From assembly GCA_000296795.1 (NCBI GenBank), contig BAFH01000003.1, forward strand, positions 682,401-746,400: a stretch of 64,000 nucleotides of DNA, in the 5' to 3' direction. This DNA is from Candidatus Jettenia caeni. Lineage in GTDB: Bacteria > Planctomycetota > Brocadiia > Brocadiales > Brocadiaceae. The notes under the pieces are model-generated. The model saw only the letters and a list, made by a program, of their open reading frames with translations. It did no database searches and had not been told where the DNA came from. The translations under genes were made by a program, and so were the position numbers. The stretch's first letter is position 1. Every line of letters starts with the position of its first letter. Positions 32,344-42,128 of the stretch are shown one piece after another.

Positions 32344-33069
32344 CTAGCGCCCTCCCAGTACTTCTTTTATTAAAAGTGTTAAGTCAAGAATGGCGCGTTC
32401 GCCTTCGCCTGCAAAGGCTGAACCATGCATGGTTGCGAGCATTTTGGGCTTCAGAGCAGCCATTTCCCGGAGTAACTGTTCCGTCTTTGTGGTATACGGT
32501 ATTGCGCCCATCAGTGGTCCTGTTTGGGATTTAATCAGGGCATTCCGTACCCGATCAATTATATCGGACCCTGTCACGGCCTCAACATTTCCAGTCTGAA
32601 GGAATAAATCTGAACAGAATAGTATTTGGTTCGTTTCTTCAAATAACATGCCTGCATCCCATCCGTGTGGCAAGTGCGGTGTTGGCAGGAAACGAAAACG
32701 GTATTTTCCTGTGCTTACTATTTCGTCCTTTGCCATTCCGCGGGGAGGCCGATCTGCGTAGTCGCCCAGGTTTACCAGTGAGCCTACCGTGCTGCAGAAT
32801 GCCTGTGCCGACGGCGCTACTTTGAGCCATTCATTAAGAGAACCGCATTCATCTGCCTCAAAATGACTGAAACCGACCCATCGGATCTGCGACGGGTTAA
32901 TAATTTTTGATAGTGTTTCATGTATGGCTGGAAACATACGCCTCATGCCAGTATGATAGAGTAAAGGTTCATCATCTTTAACAATGAACTGGTTGAATTG
33001 CAGGTTGAACTCTGGTGTGTAAATTGAGATGCAATATATATCCGGCGCAATTTCGGTTGTCTTGATCAT
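32344..33069 (-). CDS. ODP-type metallo-beta-lactamase fold protein
   Basis: A 241-residue protein with the diiron variant of the metallo-beta-lactamase fold: H69-x-E71-x-D73-E74 ([10 protein letters not shown]), then histidines in TPHLPHGWD, an aspartate in FCSDLFL and a histidine in TMHGS. This is the oxygen- or NO-reducing head of flavodiiron proteins (ODP family), but the flavodoxin domain is absent, so electrons must come from a separate partner. A role in oxygen or NO detoxification is likely. It is convergent with the GNAT gene and has GAGGAAAA before its ATG. Confidence 0.85.
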   Translation of the reverse strand: MIKTTEIAPDIYCISIYTPEFNLQFNQFIVKDDEPLLYHTGMRRMFPAIHETLSKIINPSQIRWVGFSHFEADECGSLNEWLKVAPSAQAFCSTVGSLVNLGDYADRPPRGMAKDEIVSTGKYRFRFLPTPHLPHGWDAGMLFEETNQILFCSDLFLQTGNVEAVTGSDIIDRVRNALIKSQTGPLMGAIPYTTKTEQLLREMAALKPKMLATMHGSAFAGEGERAILDLTLLIKEVLGGR

Positions 33070-33686
33070 TTTTTCCTCTTTCGTTTCATGATAAAATGCA
33101 GGGCAAACCTTCAGGTTTGCACTTTTGCAAGGCTAAAGCCTTGCCCTACATCGACTCTATGTTTTCATGGGTAGGGGCAGGTTTGAAACCTGCCCCTACT
33201 ATAGTGCAAAATAGTTTCTGGCGCAACAGGAATAAAATGTAGCGAATTGGATTGGGTTTTCATCCGTTTCCAGGTATTATAATAACTTTTTTTATATAAG
33301 CGGTTTTCAGGGTGGCACTGACAAACTTTGTTTGTCAGTATGTTATATTCCCTACCCACGTGGGTCTTGAACCAAGCACGGACAAACCATCCCTGTTCAA
33401 GACATACAGGGACATGGTTTGTCCGTGTTGTGTTTAACGTGTCATTGCGAGGGTAGTGTCCGAAGCAATCTCTTGAATAGTTGAGAAAAGATTGCTTCGG
33501 GAAAAACCCCCTCGCAATGACAAATACTCTAGAGCCTCTTATGGTAAATTATCTTGATTGTATAGGAATTTTCATTTTATGTAAGCGGTTTTCAGGGTGG
33601 CACGGACAAACTCCGTTTGTCCGTGTTGCCGTCTTTAACTTGACTATCGCTTAAGGTATGCGACACTTTTCCCGGGAGATATTTGT
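33070..33686. other. Repeat-filled intergenic region
   Basis: No gene. Contents from left: family E palindromes (about 33099-33150, GGCAAACCT..AGGTTTGC and GCAAGGCTAAAGCCTTGC); a perfect palindrome GTAGGGGCAGGTTT / AAACCTGCCCCTAC at 33171-33199; family C copies (TAAGCGGTTTTCAGGGTGGC) at about 33298 and 33582; and a family A half-type hairpin at 33441-33521. The block 33405-33606 is nearly identical to 51400-51600. Confidence 0.8.
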
Positions 33687-34541
33687 ATGTTTTATACGAC
33701 CATTATATTAGCTTCAGAACTGGTTAACCACATTACCAATCCGGATTGGGTCATTATTGATTGCCGTTTCTCATTGGATAATCCTGAGCGTGGCCGTAAG
33801 GATTACGTCCAGTCCCATATTCCCGGCGCAATCTATGCTCATCTGAATGAGGACTTATCAGGTGAGATTATTCCGGGTAAAACAGGCCGTCATCCATTAC
33901 CAAACATAAAAACATTCGTTCAAACTTTATCAAAGTGGGGGATAGATTCCGATGTCCAGGTGATAGCATATGATGACAAAGGCGGCTCAATAGCAGCACG
34001 GCTATGGTGGATGCTAAGCTGGGTAGGTCATAATAATGCCGCGGTCTTAAACGGAGGTTGGCAACAGTGGATAAAGAATAATTATCCGGTAAAAAGTGGT
34101 GTAGAGGATAGAAAGTTTAGCACTTTTGCCCCTCGACTTCGGAATGAACTCCTCTTTGATGCCAACGATGTCTTACGTATATTGAATAATCCTGGTTTTC
34201 GCTTACTGGACTCCCGGAGTGCTGACCGCTACCGGGGCGAACATGAAACAGTTGATCCGATAGCTGGTCATATTCCCGGTGCAATATCTGCCCCGTTTGC
34301 TGATAATCTGAATCCGGAAGGTATGTTTCTTTCAAGGGAAGAGTTAAAAGCCCGCTTTCAAACCCTCCTGGGTAATGTGCCATTTGAACGTGCCGTTTTT
34401 TATTGTGGTTCCGGTGTTACGGCATCTCACAATCTTCTTGCTTTAGCTTATGCTGGTTTGGGAGATGCCCGTTTGTATGCCGGTTCATGGAGCGATTGGA
34501 TTACAGATCCTAACCGTCCGGTTTCTAAAGGTTCAAAATAA
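33687..34541 (+). CDS. Thiosulfate/3-mercaptopyruvate sulfurtransferase
   Basis: A 284-residue protein with two rhodanese domains, the usual length. The N-terminal domain (about 1-130) has VIIDCRFSL and HIPGAIYA but no catalytic cysteine; the C-terminal domain has LLDSRSADRYRGE, GHIPGAIS and the catalytic C240 in FYCGSGVTAS. The CGSGVTA loop resembles mercaptopyruvate sulfurtransferases (SseA) more than thiosulfate ones (CRxGxR). It moves sulfane sulfur to a thiol or cyanide acceptor. Confidence 0.92.
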   Translation: MFYTTIILASELVNHITNPDWVIIDCRFSLDNPERGRKDYVQSHIPGAIYAHLNEDLSGEIIPGKTGRHPLPNIKTFVQTLSKWGIDSDVQVIAYDDKGGSIAARLWWMLSWVGHNNAAVLNGGWQQWIKNNYPVKSGVEDRKFSTFAPRLRNELLFDANDVLRILNNPGFRLLDSRSADRYRGEHETVDPIAGHIPGAISAPFADNLNPEGMFLSREELKARFQTLLGNVPFERAVFYCGSGVTASHNLLALAYAGLGDARLYAGSWSDWITDPNRPVSKGSK

Positions 34542-34619
34542 GGTATCAAACCTGAATAATAAAAGGTTCATTCTCTTTATCGTGCATTATCATAAGACCA
34601 AAATGGGGAGGTAATAAGC

Positions 34620-34913
34620 ATGAGATTTCTTGTAACGGCAAAGGCATTTGATACAATTACCCGCGAGGATGAGGTATTGCGTGTCCGGCAAGTGTTTGGA
34701 GAAAAAGTCCGGCAGATATGTACATCTGGTAACATGATAGAAGGCGGTGTCTTTGTTGATGCGCGCGGCTGCTTTTTTCTTCTTGATGTAGACACTGCTA
34801 CAAAGTTGTATGAATTATTGTCTCCGCTTCACGACTTTTGCAAAATCGAGATCCATCCAATAGATACTTTTGAATTTCTGGAAAAACTTTTCAAAAAGCT
34901 CGCGCCTAAGTAA
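34620..34913 (+). CDS. Small alpha/beta protein, YciI or muconolactone isomerase-like
   Basis: A 97-residue protein, MRFLVTAKAFDTI then a helix, IEGGVFVDARGCFFLLDVDTATKLYELLSPL and CKIEIHPIDTF. Alternating strands and helices suggest a dimeric ferredoxin-like barrel of the YciI/muconolactone isomerase type. Function unknown. GGGGAGG lies before the ATG. It follows the sulfurtransferase gene by about 80 bases. Confidence 0.65.
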   Translation: MRFLVTAKAFDTITREDEVLRVRQVFGEKVRQICTSGNMIEGGVFVDARGCFFLLDVDTATKLYELLSPLHDFCKIEIHPIDTFEFLEKLFKKLAPK

Positions 34914-34980
34914 TCTCATTCTTCACAGCACAAAGCTCATAGCAAAGAATTGGTTGTATCGAATGCTTGTGAAAAGTTGT

Positions 34981-35631
34981 TTATTCTGTGCCTTTTGATG
35001 CTTCTTCATATATGATATGTTCAATGTTGGTGCGGATAATCTTGTATGGTTGGGCACCAGTAAGCACAATCGCCTGCTCCAATGGCTGATCTAACCGGCT
35101 GATGAGGATTGTTGGCACTGCAGTAATTCTCAAATCCCGGGCGAGTTTTTCATCTTTCAGAATATGCTCTGTATATTGGTTTGTCTCCAGAGCTTTACGG
35201 AGTTCATCACGGTCTAATCCTACCGATGTTCCAATAGTAAGCAGAACGTTTATATCGCTCAAATCTGATCCATCTTCAAAAAAGGCACGGAAGATTTCGT
35301 GGTTCATAGCCTCAAAGTGTGTTTTCGTACGGGCAAACTTTGCCGCTTCCAGTGCTTTGCGGCTCCGGGGTTGTACAGGCGGAAGCCGTAGCGCCATGCC
35401 CCGCATCTGAGCCATAGGATAGACGGCGCGTTCCCAGGTAGTTCTAAGATATTCACCCTGGGGATCAAGGGTAGGAACAGGATCGGGCCTGAGTTCAAAA
35501 GCCCGCCATTCCTGATGGATCGTATCGGCGTACTCTTTTTTAATCTGATTTAAGATAGGTTCCTCAAGATAACAGAAGGGACACACATAATCGCTCCAGA
35601 TGTTAAGGTTGATTTGATGTTTGTTTTCCAT
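34981..35631 (-). CDS. DsbA-family (FrnE-like) thiol oxidoreductase
   Basis: A 216-residue cytoplasmic thioredoxin-fold protein with the active site C17-P-F-C20 (SDYVCPFCYLEE), the helical insertion of the FrnE/2-hydroxychromene isomerase branch and the cis-proline block ITAVPTILI. No signal peptide. FrnE-like proteins work in cytosolic disulfide handling under oxidative stress. GGAGGAAAAAAT precedes the ATG. It is convergent with the small protein gene at 34620. Confidence 0.9.
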   Translation of the reverse strand: MENKHQINLNIWSDYVCPFCYLEEPILNQIKKEYADTIHQEWRAFELRPDPVPTLDPQGEYLRTTWERAVYPMAQMRGMALRLPPVQPRSRKALEAAKFARTKTHFEAMNHEIFRAFFEDGSDLSDINVLLTIGTSVGLDRDELRKALETNQYTEHILKDEKLARDLRITAVPTILISRLDQPLEQAIVLTGAQPYKIIRTNIEHIIYEEASKGTE

Positions 35632-36962
35632 ATTTTTTCCTCCAAAATCAATTCATACGTTGCATTCCTATTTCTCCAATAAATAGTAAATATGCTCTCT
35701 TGTCAAGAAGGATATAATTATTGAGGGGTGGTAAAATTAAATAGCAAACCACCCATAATCCCCCTTAGTCCCCCTTTAAAAAAGGAGGAAATAATGATGA
35801 ATGCTTTAGAAAAGGGGGAAATATTTGATTTAGAAAAAGGGGAAAAGTTTGATATGTTTGATCAGACAAACTTTTCTCAAGAAAAAATCCTTCCATCTTT
35901 CCCCCCTTTTCTAAATGTATCTTTCTTTCCTCCCTTTTTTAAAGGGGGGTAGGGGGGATTAGAGGGAAACATGGACACACATTGCTCTTTCTCCAGGGGG
36001 ATAGCATCCTTTTCCATGGAACACTATTCTTCGCTTGATGCATATGCCGCTTAACCCACCCTACTCATTATAGAATTACCGGTAGGGTGGATTAAACGAA
36101 GTGAATCCACCATTGCATCTGAATGATATAACATTCCATACAATTCTTTGCCATGTCACACATTCCTCTGTTACACCCCTGTGTCATGTTACACATTGCT
36201 TTCCATAGTGATTATCAAATACTTTATGTCTTCCGAATTTGGGTTACAACGTGAGCCTTATAATCTTTCCCTGCATATGGAGCACCTTTTACCGGTATTT
36301 ATGAAAATATACATTGCATAAACTCCTTACTTATTAACAGCTTACATCATTTTTTATCTTCTTTAGGGTATGCTAAAATTATCTCGTTTTTTGTAAAACA
36401 AAAGAGTATGAAAAACTTCTCATAAGATTTCCAAATTTTTTCCTGTTTCTATCCATTTGGAACACATTTTTCTTATGGATAGGGAATAGTATTGTACCTA
36501 TGTATCGATAGTATACAGTATTTCAAAAATGTTTAGTAATTTACTTCTTGGTATTATGTTATGAGGTTTACATGCGACAATTGAAAATACACGCCTTTAT
36601 TTTTCTTCCCTTTATGCTTGCTTTTGTTTCACAGTATAAGCTTTTGGTGGTTGCCCGAAACAAAATACGAAAATTGAGCAGGAAGAATTTAATCCCCTGT
36701 ATCACTCCTGCCTCCACTTCCGAACAGGCAAATGCCGGTGGGAATCCGGAAAATAATACGAATACATGGATTTCTACCTTTGCAGAGCTTTCCCCATACA
36801 TGATACGGGGAACGACATTTGGTAATTCAATCCAATTTTGATTTTGAGCAACTATAGTTCTTGGACAAAGTATCAGAAACCTTTTCACTGAATCCATGCC
36901 GTATTTGCCAGTCTGTAATCAGGTAAAAATTTGAATACCTACACATATTTCAGGGAAAAACA
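35632..36962. other. 1.3-kb repeat-rich intergenic region
   Basis: No supported gene. At about 35750-35961 lies a long family D palindrome (C-run/G-run arms) that continues as an arm to about 36050 (ending TTGATGCATATGCC), seen inverted at 61361-61450. At 36058-36116 lies family F (ATTACCGGTAGGGTGGATTAA...GAATCCACC). Open frames at 36548-36841 (+) and 36568-36897 (-) overlap each other, and neither shows a domain. Confidence 0.7.
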
Positions 36963-39900
36963 ATGTGTTTCAAGGAGAAATTAATAGCAAGAGAAAGACG
37001 TGCGCTGTGCGGTATTTGCCCTGCAGGATGTTGGATTGTTGTTACCTATAACGAAGAAGGAAGAATTGATAAAGTGCGGCCTGACGAGAGCTCAGGTCTC
37101 GGTATTATCTGTAAACTGGGTGAATATTCTGCTGATATTGTGTACTCGAAGGACAGACTTCTCTATCCGATGCGTCGGAAAGGGCCTAAGGGTACGTATG
37201 AATTTGAGAAGATATCATGGGATCAGGCCTACGATACTATCATAGAAAAGTTGAACAGGATTAAGGCAGATTTTGGTCCTGAAGCCGCTGCACTTTATAC
37301 TGGCCGTGGAAGTTTTGAGCTATCCATGTGTGATATTTATCAACCGAAAGGAGTTGCTGTCTCATCAGCTTCCAGTGTATTGTTTCCTTTTGGTTCGCCA
37401 AATACCATGGGCGTAGGGTCACTCTGTTATGTTTCTTTTGCAATGATAGCTCCTCATATAACCATGGGCGGCATGCTTATCAATATGTTCTCGGATATAG
37501 AAAATGCCGGGCTTATTATTGTCTGGGGCGCAAATCCGGCTACTGATTGCCCTCCTCTGGATCTTAAGAGAATACTGAATGCACGGGAACGTGGTGCAGA
37601 GGTAATCATAATCGATCCTCGCCGTACTATGACAGCAAAGTTAACAAATGCCGAGTGGGTTCCTGTTCGTTCAGGAACTGACGGAGCGCTTGCCCTTGGT
37701 ATGTGTAATGTCCTTATAAAAGAAGAGCGGTACGATGAGGTATTTGTAAGAGACTGGACAAGAGGATTTGATGAATTTTCACGGTACGTGCAACACTTTA
37801 GTCCTGAGGTTGTAGAAGATATTACGGGTGTTCCGGCTGAAAAGATTCAATCGCTTGCCAGACGTATCTCTGAAGCGCATGGTGCATCACCTGTTATGTA
37901 CAGTGGTCTTGAGTACAACGATAGCGGAGTGCAAGCCATACGCGCTACTCATGTGCTGTGGGCGCTTGCCGGACAGCTCGATGTTCCGGGTGGGCGTTGT
38001 TTTTCCATGAGGGAGAATCAATTTCCCCTGAACCGGGATGGCCATATTCCAAATCCTGATCTGCACAAGACAATAGGACGCAATCAGTTTCCTGTCTATA
38101 GCCTGTATCGTTCAGAATCTCATCCCATGTCCCTTCCTGATGCGGTTATACGGGGAAAGCCCTATCCGGTTCGTTCCCTCATTATCCTCGGCGCTTCTCT
38201 TATAACCGCCTGGCCGCAGCCAAAGGTCTGGAGGGAGACCTTGCATGCCCTGGATTTCCTTGTCTGTATAGACCGTCAGCTTACTGCGGATGCTGCCTAT
38301 GCAGATATCGTGCTTCCCGGTACGACTCTGTATGAAATAGAATCATATATGATATACGGCCCCGTCTTTCGGATACGGGAAAAGGTTGTTGAGCCGGTGG
38401 GAGAGGCCAGGAATGACTTTTTTATCATGGCAGAACTTGCACGCCGTTTAGGCTATGGGTATCTGTATCCTCAAAACGAGGAAGAACTTCTCCGTCATGT
38501 TTTAAAAGCGTCAGGATTTACCCTGGAAGATGTACGTGCTAACGGTGGCACAGTACAGGTTCCCACCGTAATGATGCAATACAAAAAATGGGAGAAAGGA
38601 CTATTGCGGTCCGACGGGAGACCAGGATTTGATACCCCTACAGGGAAATTTGAAATAGCATCCACCATACTTGAAGAGCATGGCTATGATGCGTTACCTG
38701 TCTACACGGAACCCCGGGAAGGTCCCCGCTCCCAACCAGAAACGAACAAAAAGTTTCCCCTTATTTTTAATTCAGGATCAAGGGTAACTACGGATTTTCG
38801 TTCACAGCACCATGCGATTCCAGGTTTGTATAAGGAACGACCGGAACCGACAGTTACCATAAATACTCATGATGCAAGGGAGCGCGATATTAAGGGTGGT
38901 GACCGTGTTACTGTCCAAACAGTACGTGGACAGGTCCCTATGAGGGCGCTTGTTACCGATGATATCATACAGGGTACCATAGATGCAAATATGGGTGGTG
39001 GCGGCCCTTTGGGACCAAAGGCGTGGCAGGAGTGTAATATCAATGAGTTGACAGATCTTAAGCGTTACGATCCTATCTCAGGATTTCCTGTTTATAAAGC
39101 GCTTTTGTGTGATGTAAGAAAAATCTCTGAGCAGAAGGAATCCGTCAGGATAGATTCAGGCGAGTATGGACCACCATACGCCGAACTTGCCGCGTCTGCA
39201 GAAGAGATAAAAGAGAAGAGAAGACGCATTTATTTTGATCATAATGCCACAACACCGCTTGATTCAGAGGTGTTTGAAGTAATGATGAGATCTATGGGAG
39301 ATTGTTACGGAAACCCTTCAAGCATCTATAAAGAAGGAAAAGACGCTTCTTGTATCCTGGAAGCATCCCGCAGAAGCATTGCACAATTGATTAACTGTAC
39401 AGCCCGGCGCATTCTCTTTACCGGTAGCGGCTCAGAGGCGAATAACCTGGTGTTAAAAGGTGTTGCATTTTGGAATATAAAAAGGAAGAAAAACCATATC
39501 ATAACGACACAGATAGAACATCCATCGGTGCTTGCGACGTGTGAGTGGCTGGAGAAAAATGGTATGAGGGTGACCTATCTTACCGTAGACCGTGCGGGAA
39601 TGGTTAACCCTGAAGATTTGGCTCATGCAATTACTGATAAAACCTGTCTCGTAAGCATAATGACCGCAAACAACGAAACCGGAACAATACAGCCCGTTAA
39701 GGAATTTACGCGTATAGCGAGGGAACACGGGGCTTTATTTCATACCGATTGTGTTCAGGGAATAGGAAAGATCCCGATTGATGTGGAAACCCTTGAGGTT
39801 GATTTTTTATCGATGTCAGGCCATAAAATACATGGTCCGAAAGGCGCCGGTGCACTCTATATACGAAACGGGGCAAACCTTGAACCCCTTATTCATGGCG

Positions 39901-40382
39901 GGAAGCAGGAATATGGATTACGGGCAGGGACTGAAAATTTACCAGGAATTGCAGGGTTTGGCAAAGCAGCAGAAATTGCTCTGAAAAATCTTGCACAGAT
40001 GGATGCGGTAAGAAACATGCGTGACAGACTCGAAGACGGAATAAGGGAACTACTTCCTGGAGTGACATTAAACGGGCATAGAACTGAGAGACTTCCGAAT
40101 ACCCTGAATATAATCTTGCCCGGCATGCGTGGGGAATCAATTGTGCTGACTCTTGACCAAAACGGTGTATCCATTTCTTCAGGCTCTGCTTGTCGCTCCG
40201 GTTCTCCTAAACCATCGCATGTTCTTATTGCGATGGGATTGTCTGAAGAAGAGGCGCATTGTTCTGTCAGGTTTTCTCTTGGTGTTGAAAATAGCGGGAA
40301 AGAGGTTGAGGCGACTCTCTTTCTTCTCAGGAAAGTAATTCGTGATTCGAAAAACATTGTTCGTTTTATTCCATGCCGTTAA
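36963..40382 (+). CDS. Molybdopterin oxidoreductase fused to cysteine desulfurase
   Basis: A 1139-residue single-frame fusion. Residues 1-720 are a DMSO-reductase-family molybdopterin enzyme: a [4Fe-4S] site C16-x2-C19-x3-C23-x26-C50 (CGICPAGC ... IICKLGE), FPFGSPNTMGVGSLC with C155 as the probable molybdenum ligand (as in polysulfide/thiosulfate reductase or formate dehydrogenase relatives), VWGANPATD, IDPRRTMTA, and the dinucleotide-binding C-terminal domain (NSGSRVTTDFRSQ, GGDRVTVQT). After a short charged linker (about 725-750), residues 755-1139 are a complete NifS/IscS-type cysteine desulfurase: YFDHNATTP, GSGSEANN, IEHPSV, HTDCVQG, PLP lysine K955 (SGHKIHG), GLRAGTENLPG and catalytic C1077 (SSGSACRSG). 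No signal peptide, so cytoplasmic. Molybdenum enzymes of the FDH class need sulfur inserted at the metal by IscS and FdhD, so self-sulfuration is a reasonable guess. Substrate unknown. Confidence 0.93.
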   Translation: MCFKEKLIARERRALCGICPAGCWIVVTYNEEGRIDKVRPDESSGLGIICKLGEYSADIVYSKDRLLYPMRRKGPKGTYEFEKISWDQAYDTIIEKLNRIKADFGPEAAALYTGRGSFELSMCDIYQPKGVAVSSASSVLFPFGSPNTMGVGSLCYVSFAMIAPHITMGGMLINMFSDIENAGLIIVWGANPATDCPPLDLKRILNARERGAEVIIIDPRRTMTAKLTNAEWVPVRSGTDGALALGMCNVLIKEERYDEVFVRDWTRGFDEFSRYVQHFSPEVVEDITGVPAEKIQSLARRISEAHGASPVMYSGLEYNDSGVQAIRATHVLWALAGQLDVPGGRCFSMRENQFPLNRDGHIPNPDLHKTIGRNQFPVYSLYRSESHPMSLPDAVIRGKPYPVRSLIILGASLITAWPQPKVWRETLHALDFLVCIDRQLTADAAYADIVLPGTTLYEIESYMIYGPVFRIREKVVEPVGEARNDFFIMAELARRLGYGYLYPQNEEELLRHVLKASGFTLEDVRANGGTVQVPTVMMQYKKWEKGLLRSDGRPGFDTPTGKFEIASTILEEHGYDALPVYTEPREGPRSQPETNKKFPLIFNSGSRVTTDFRSQHHAIPGLYKERPEPTVTINTHDARERDIKGGDRVTVQTVRGQVPMRALVTDDIIQGTIDANMGGGGPLGPKAWQECNINELTDLKRYDPISGFPVYKALLCDVRKISEQKESVRIDSGEYGPPYAELAASAEEIKEKRRRIYFDHNATTPLDSEVFEVMMRSMGDCYGNPSSIYKEGKDASCILEASRRSIAQLINCTARRILFTGSGSEANNLVLKGVAFWNIKRKKNHIITTQIEHPSVLATCEWLEKNGMRVTYLTVDRAGMVNPEDLAHAITDKTCLVSIMTANNETGTIQPVKEFTRIAREHGALFHTDCVQGIGKIPIDVETLEVDFLSMSGHKIHGPKGAGALYIRNGANLEPLIHGGKQEYGLRAGTENLPGIAGFGKAAEIALKNLAQMDAVRNMRDRLEDGIRELLPGVTLNGHRTERLPNTLNIILPGMRGESIVLTLDQNGVSISSGSACRSGSPKPSHVLIAMGLSEEEAHCSVRFSLGVENSGKEVEATLFLLRKVIRDSKNIVRFIPCR

Positions 40383-41069
40383 GGAGAGACAACCAGGAGG
40401 GGTTATCGCCATATACATCTAATCCTCCTTAGTCCCCCTTTAGAAAAGAGGGAAATGATGGATGCTTTAGAAAGGGGAGAAATGTGTGAGTGATTGAGAA
40501 AAGGGGGAAATCCCTCGTTCCCTCCTTTATGAAAGATTGACTTCTTTTTCCCCCTTTTCTAAAGGGGAGTTAGGGGGGATTAGAAGGAGACAGGGACACA
40601 CGTTGCTTTTTCTCCAGGGGGATACCTCCTTTTCCATGGAACACTATTCTTAGCTTGATTGTAGAGGGATTTTCATTGTATGTAAGCGGTTTTCAGGGTG
40701 GCATGGACTGTACAGACGCATAATAATGCGTCTCTACAGTCCGTGTTGTGTTTAATGTGTCATTTGCGAGGGTATTGTCCGAAGCAATCTCTTGATGCAT
40801 AGGAATTTCAATGTTTGTTGTAGGGGCGAAGCATTTGCTGAGATTACATTTGAATGCAGCCTATATTCTGGATAGCAAATGCTTCGCCCTACGTGTGACC
40901 GCAAACAAAGTTGCCGAAGTCCTAATTTGATGCATATGGGGGTTACCGATGCCTTTGCTTATATTGAAAGATGCAGACGGTAATAATGTTAAAAGCCTAT
41001 CGGAAAACGGTATAAGGAAAAATTGTTATTATGAAGAGTAATAGTTGTGTGAGAGAGGAGATTTTATCT
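40383..41069. other. Repeat-filled intergenic region
   Basis: No gene. It holds a family D palindrome and arm (about 40418-40660), a family C copy with an inserted GACGCATAATAATGCGTC palindrome (about 40680-40748), half of family A (about 40757-40795) and family B copy 2 (40823-40889, flank to about 40940). The promoter of the methyltransferase gene should lie in the last 100 bases. Confidence 0.8.
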
Positions 41070-42128
41070 ATGTATAGCGCTTCCAGTATTGATCGTATTG
41101 AAGTGAAAAATTGTATGAGTGATACGTATAGTAACGATTTAAAGAACGATGTTTTAAAGGGATTAACAGCCACGCAAAAATATATTCCAAGTAAATATTT
41201 TTATGATACCTACGGCTCTCGTCTCTTTGAAGAGATTAGTCTTTTGCCAGAATATTATGTAACACATACAGAGTTATCGATTCTACAGGATACTGCTTCC
41301 GCAATAATAGAAAATTTTCCGGAAGGGGATCTTATTGAACTTGGTTCCGGCGCAAATGTAAAGATCAAAACCCTCCTTGATATAGCATACAAATCATACC
41401 TGGCTGATATCCGTTACGTATCGGTTGATGTAAGTGAAGCGTTACTCGTTAAGGCCTTAAAGGAATTAGTAACTATATATCCTGACTTACGGGTGTTAGG
41501 CATCGTTGCTGATTTCACAAAACATATGAAGGAAATTCCGTTGGATCGCAACAAGGTATTCATTTTTTTTGGAAGCACTATTGGCAATTTTACGGAAAAA
41601 GAGAGCATTGTTTTTTTAAAAAATATTGCTCGCTTCATGGGACCTAATGATCGATTCCTTTTAGGTTTGGACATGGTAAAGCCCAAAGAGATATTAGAAC
41701 TTGCATATAATGATCCTCCCGGTATTACCTCTAAATTTAATAAAAATATTCTCAGTGTGGTAAACAGAGAACTCGATGCAAATTTTCATAGAGATCATTT
41801 CGATCATGTTGCCTTTTTTAATGGGGGAAAGAATCAGATCGAAATGCATTTGCGGGCAAATCGTACAGTCTCGGTAAAGATAAAAAAATTAGATTTAACG
41901 GTTGAAATAGAAAAAGATGAAACAATCCGTACAGAAATATCACGGAAATTCAGAAGGGAAAGCGCTGAAAAAATGGTTGATGAGGCAGGTTTAAGGATTA
42001 ACCGGTGGTTTTCCGATCCGCAGGGATGGTTTTCCCTGGTTGAACTAAAGAAATCAACCTCCTATCTATGGAAAGAACACCTGAGAACACAAATTGCACA
42101 GAGAAAAGCGAAAAGGGTAAAAGGTTGA
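41070..42128 (+). CDS. EgtD-like histidine methyltransferase
   Basis: A 352-residue SAM-dependent methyltransferase of the EgtD family (DUF2260-type). Recognisable blocks: SKYFYDTYGSRLFEEISLLPEYYVTHTE, LIELGSGANVK (SAM-binding), YVSVDVSE, FFGSTIGNF, FLLGLDMVK and the C-terminal GLRINRWFSDPQGWFSL. EgtD trimethylates the alpha-amino group of histidine to make hercynine, first step to ergothioneine. No egtB is seen in the window, so the product could be hercynine or another amino acid derivative. The ATG at 41070 follows GAGAGGAG; an upstream ATG at 41031 is less well placed. Confidence 0.85.
   Translation: MYSASSIDRIEVKNCMSDTYSNDLKNDVLKGLTATQKYIPSKYFYDTYGSRLFEEISLLPEYYVTHTELSILQDTASAIIENFPEGDLIELGSGANVKIKTLLDIAYKSYLADIRYVSVDVSEALLVKALKELVTIYPDLRVLGIVADFTKHMKEIPLDRNKVFIFFGSTIGNFTEKESIVFLKNIARFMGPNDRFLLGLDMVKPKEILELAYNDPPGITSKFNKNILSVVNRELDANFHRDHFDHVAFFNGGKNQIEMHLRANRTVSVKIKKLDLTVEIEKDETIRTEISRKFRRESAEKMVDEAGLRINRWFSDPQGWFSLVELKKSTSYLWKEHLRTQIAQRKAKRVKG

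Noticed and set aside
36548..36897. Two overlapping frames, 97 codons (+) and 109 codons (-).
   Set aside because: Neither has a recognisable domain or a convincing ribosome site, and both lie in an intergenic region otherwise made of repeats.
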